The position numbers were made by a program, and so were the translations under genes. A stretch of DNA of 33,104 nucleotides, taken from contig NZ_MKXB01000201.1 of NCBI RefSeq assembly GCF_001865245.1, positions 1 through 33,104 of the forward strand. Direction: 5' to 3'. The notes beneath the pieces are model-generated. The model made no database searches, was not told the DNA's origin, and saw only the letters and a program-made list of their open reading frames with translations. Position 1 is the stretch's first letter. Every line of letters starts with the position of its first letter. Shown here piece by piece: positions 32,195 to 33,104 of the stretch. This DNA comes from Streptomyces sp. CC53 (lineage in GTDB: Bacteria; Actinomycetota; Actinomycetes; Streptomycetales; Streptomycetaceae).

Positions 32195-32197
32195 GCT
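32192..32197 (+). promoter_or_regulatory. -10 box TAGGCT for leaderless DUF6882-like gene
   Basis: TAnnnT with T at -7 from the ATG at 32204. The box overlaps the stop codon of the upstream flavoenzyme gene. Confidence 0.5.
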
Positions 32198-32203
32198 CAG
32201 CGC

Positions 32204-32926
32204 ATGATCACTTCTTCCGGCAGCAACAGCGACGGGGCATTCAGCGGGGCGTTCGTACGGGCGACCGAGCCGCACGCGGCCTGGGGCATGGAGCAGTTGG
32301 AGGCGTTCAACGCCTTCGTGCCGTCGGGCCCCTGGACGGCGGACCTGTCCCGGTGCGTGTACCGGCAGGGCGGCGTGGAGCTGACGGTGGGGCTGCTCGG
32401 CACCTTCGACGAGTCGGACGGCACCTGGATGTGGGGCTGGGCGAACCCCGGTTTCGCGGGGGCTCCGGTGGTCGCCGCGGCGGAGGGGCTGCGCCGCTTC
32501 GGCACCGGGCACGGGGTGGCGGAGTTCTCCCGGGAGGTGGTGGACCTGTCCGGGTTCCCCGACCCCGCGACGGCGGTCGAGCAGCTGGCGTTCGGTGCGA
32601 TGGGCGTGCTGGGAGCGCTCGGCTACATGGGCGTCGAGGCGGGGCCGGGCACACGCGCGTACCTGCTCGCGGACGACCCGCAGGTGCCCCGCGCCGCCCC
32701 CCGGCCGGTGACGCTGCCGCGGGTCCTGCTGAGCGCGGTGGGCCTCGTCCCTGGGGCGGCACCGCGCGCGGTGGTGACGGGTTACTTCACCCGGCACGCC
32801 CTGCCCTGGCGGCCCACCGCCGAGGGTGTGGCGGCGGAGCTGCCGGACGGCTCGACGGCGGCCGTGGCGTTCGACGCGGCGGGCCGCATCGCGTCGGTGG
32901 ACGTCGGGGTGCCGGGCCGGCCGTAG
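32204..32926 (+). CDS. DUF6882-like protein
   Basis: A 240-aa soluble protein. The segment GTFDESDGTWMWGWANP followed by a helix and FGTGHGVAEFSREVVDL is characteristic of the DUF6882 family as I remember it; its function is unknown. No signal peptide or membrane segment. The C-terminal 80 residues (TAVVTGYFTRHALPWRP-like beta region) look like a second small domain. It starts 9 bp after the flavoenzyme stop and may be read both from its own promoter and by readthrough. Confidence 0.72.
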   Translation: MITSSGSNSDGAFSGAFVRATEPHAAWGMEQLEAFNAFVPSGPWTADLSRCVYRQGGVELTVGLLGTFDESDGTWMWGWANPGFAGAPVVAAAEGLRRFGTGHGVAEFSREVVDLSGFPDPATAVEQLAFGAMGVLGALGYMGVEAGPGTRAYLLADDPQVPRAAPRPVTLPRVLLSAVGLVPGAAPRAVVTGYFTRHALPWRPTAEGVAAELPDGSTAAVAFDAAGRIASVDVGVPGRP

Positions 32927-32960
32927 ACCCGGCACCCGTCCCGGTGCGCGGGGGCGCCGC

Positions 32961-33104
32961 TCAGCGGGCGGTGCGCTCGTGGACGTGGGCGACGAGGCGG
33001 GGGAGGCCGTCCGGGTCGGTGGTGGGCAGCACCCCGTGGCCCAGGGTGAAGACGTGGCCCTCCAGGCCGGCCGCGGCGCGCAGCACCGCGTCGGTCTGGG
33101 CCTC
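32961..33104 (-). CDS. hemE: Uroporphyrinogen decarboxylase, C-terminal end only
   Basis: The last 47 codons of a minus-strand gene running out of the window. GHVFTLGHGVLPTTDPDGLPRLVAHVHE matches the conserved C-terminus of HemE (GHGVxPxTDP), the enzyme making coproporphyrinogen III from uroporphyrinogen III. The stop is TGA at 32961-32963. Its product feeds the HemY and HemQ enzymes encoded nearby. Confidence 0.9.
   Translation of the reverse strand, partial: EAQTDAVLRAAAGLEGHVFTLGHGVLPTTDPDGLPRLVAHVHERTAR

Overview
The window is typical Streptomyces chromosome. GC is very high with strong G/C bias at third codon positions, GTG and TTG starts are common, and the order murC-msrB, zapE, hemQ-hemY and hemE fits an actinobacterium. 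I see no rRNA, tRNA or CRISPR array.

Left part (1-6202). Two binding-protein-dependent permeases and an ATPase form one transcription unit with a HAD phosphatase fused to an endonuclease/exonuclease/phosphatase-type phosphodiesterase. This looks like import and dephosphorylation of a phosphorylated small molecule. Directly after that stop codon lies a small mobile cassette (4461-5286). It has 26-bp imperfect inverted ends, the 5' stump of an IS5-type transposase, and a GNAT acetyltransferase where the rest of the transposase should be. Beyond it, convergent, are a TetR regulator and an SMR efflux pump; their promoter region holds a 15-bp palindrome and a LexA-like box.

Middle (6597-13659). 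A small DedA/VTT membrane protein has a good iron box upstream. Then come msrB, murC and a short conserved protein (one minus-strand unit), a RibD-like reductase divergent from zapE, an OsmC peroxidase with a strong terminator, and a lipoprotein polysaccharide deacetylase whose -10 region is covered by a palindrome.

The most interesting block is 13826-21577: five same-strand genes, several with overlapping ends. They encode a SWIM zinc-finger-like protein, an uncharacterised 467-aa protein, a VWA protein with an intact MIDAS, a MoxR-type AAA+ ATPase, and a 936-aa DUF5682/YehM-like protein with His/Glu motifs reminiscent of the TraB/Tiki/EreA hydrolases. It resembles an actinobacterial version of the enterobacterial yehLMPQ cluster and of proposed MoxR-VWA conflict systems. 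Its function is unknown.

Right part (21944-33104). It holds a one-pass membrane protein, AIM24, a PTH2-like peptidyl-tRNA hydrolase and a DUF4142 protein. A DUF692 (MNIO) enzyme follows, fused to a C-terminal domain through a repetitive linker. Haem synthesis is represented by hemQ, hemY and, at the right edge, the 3' end of hemE (coproporphyrin-dependent route). Between hemY and hemE lie a DUF4349 lipoprotein, a CoA-disulfide-reductase-like flavoenzyme and a DUF6882-like protein. Several genes start 6 nt after a TAnnnT-like -10 box and are probably translated from leaderless mRNAs.
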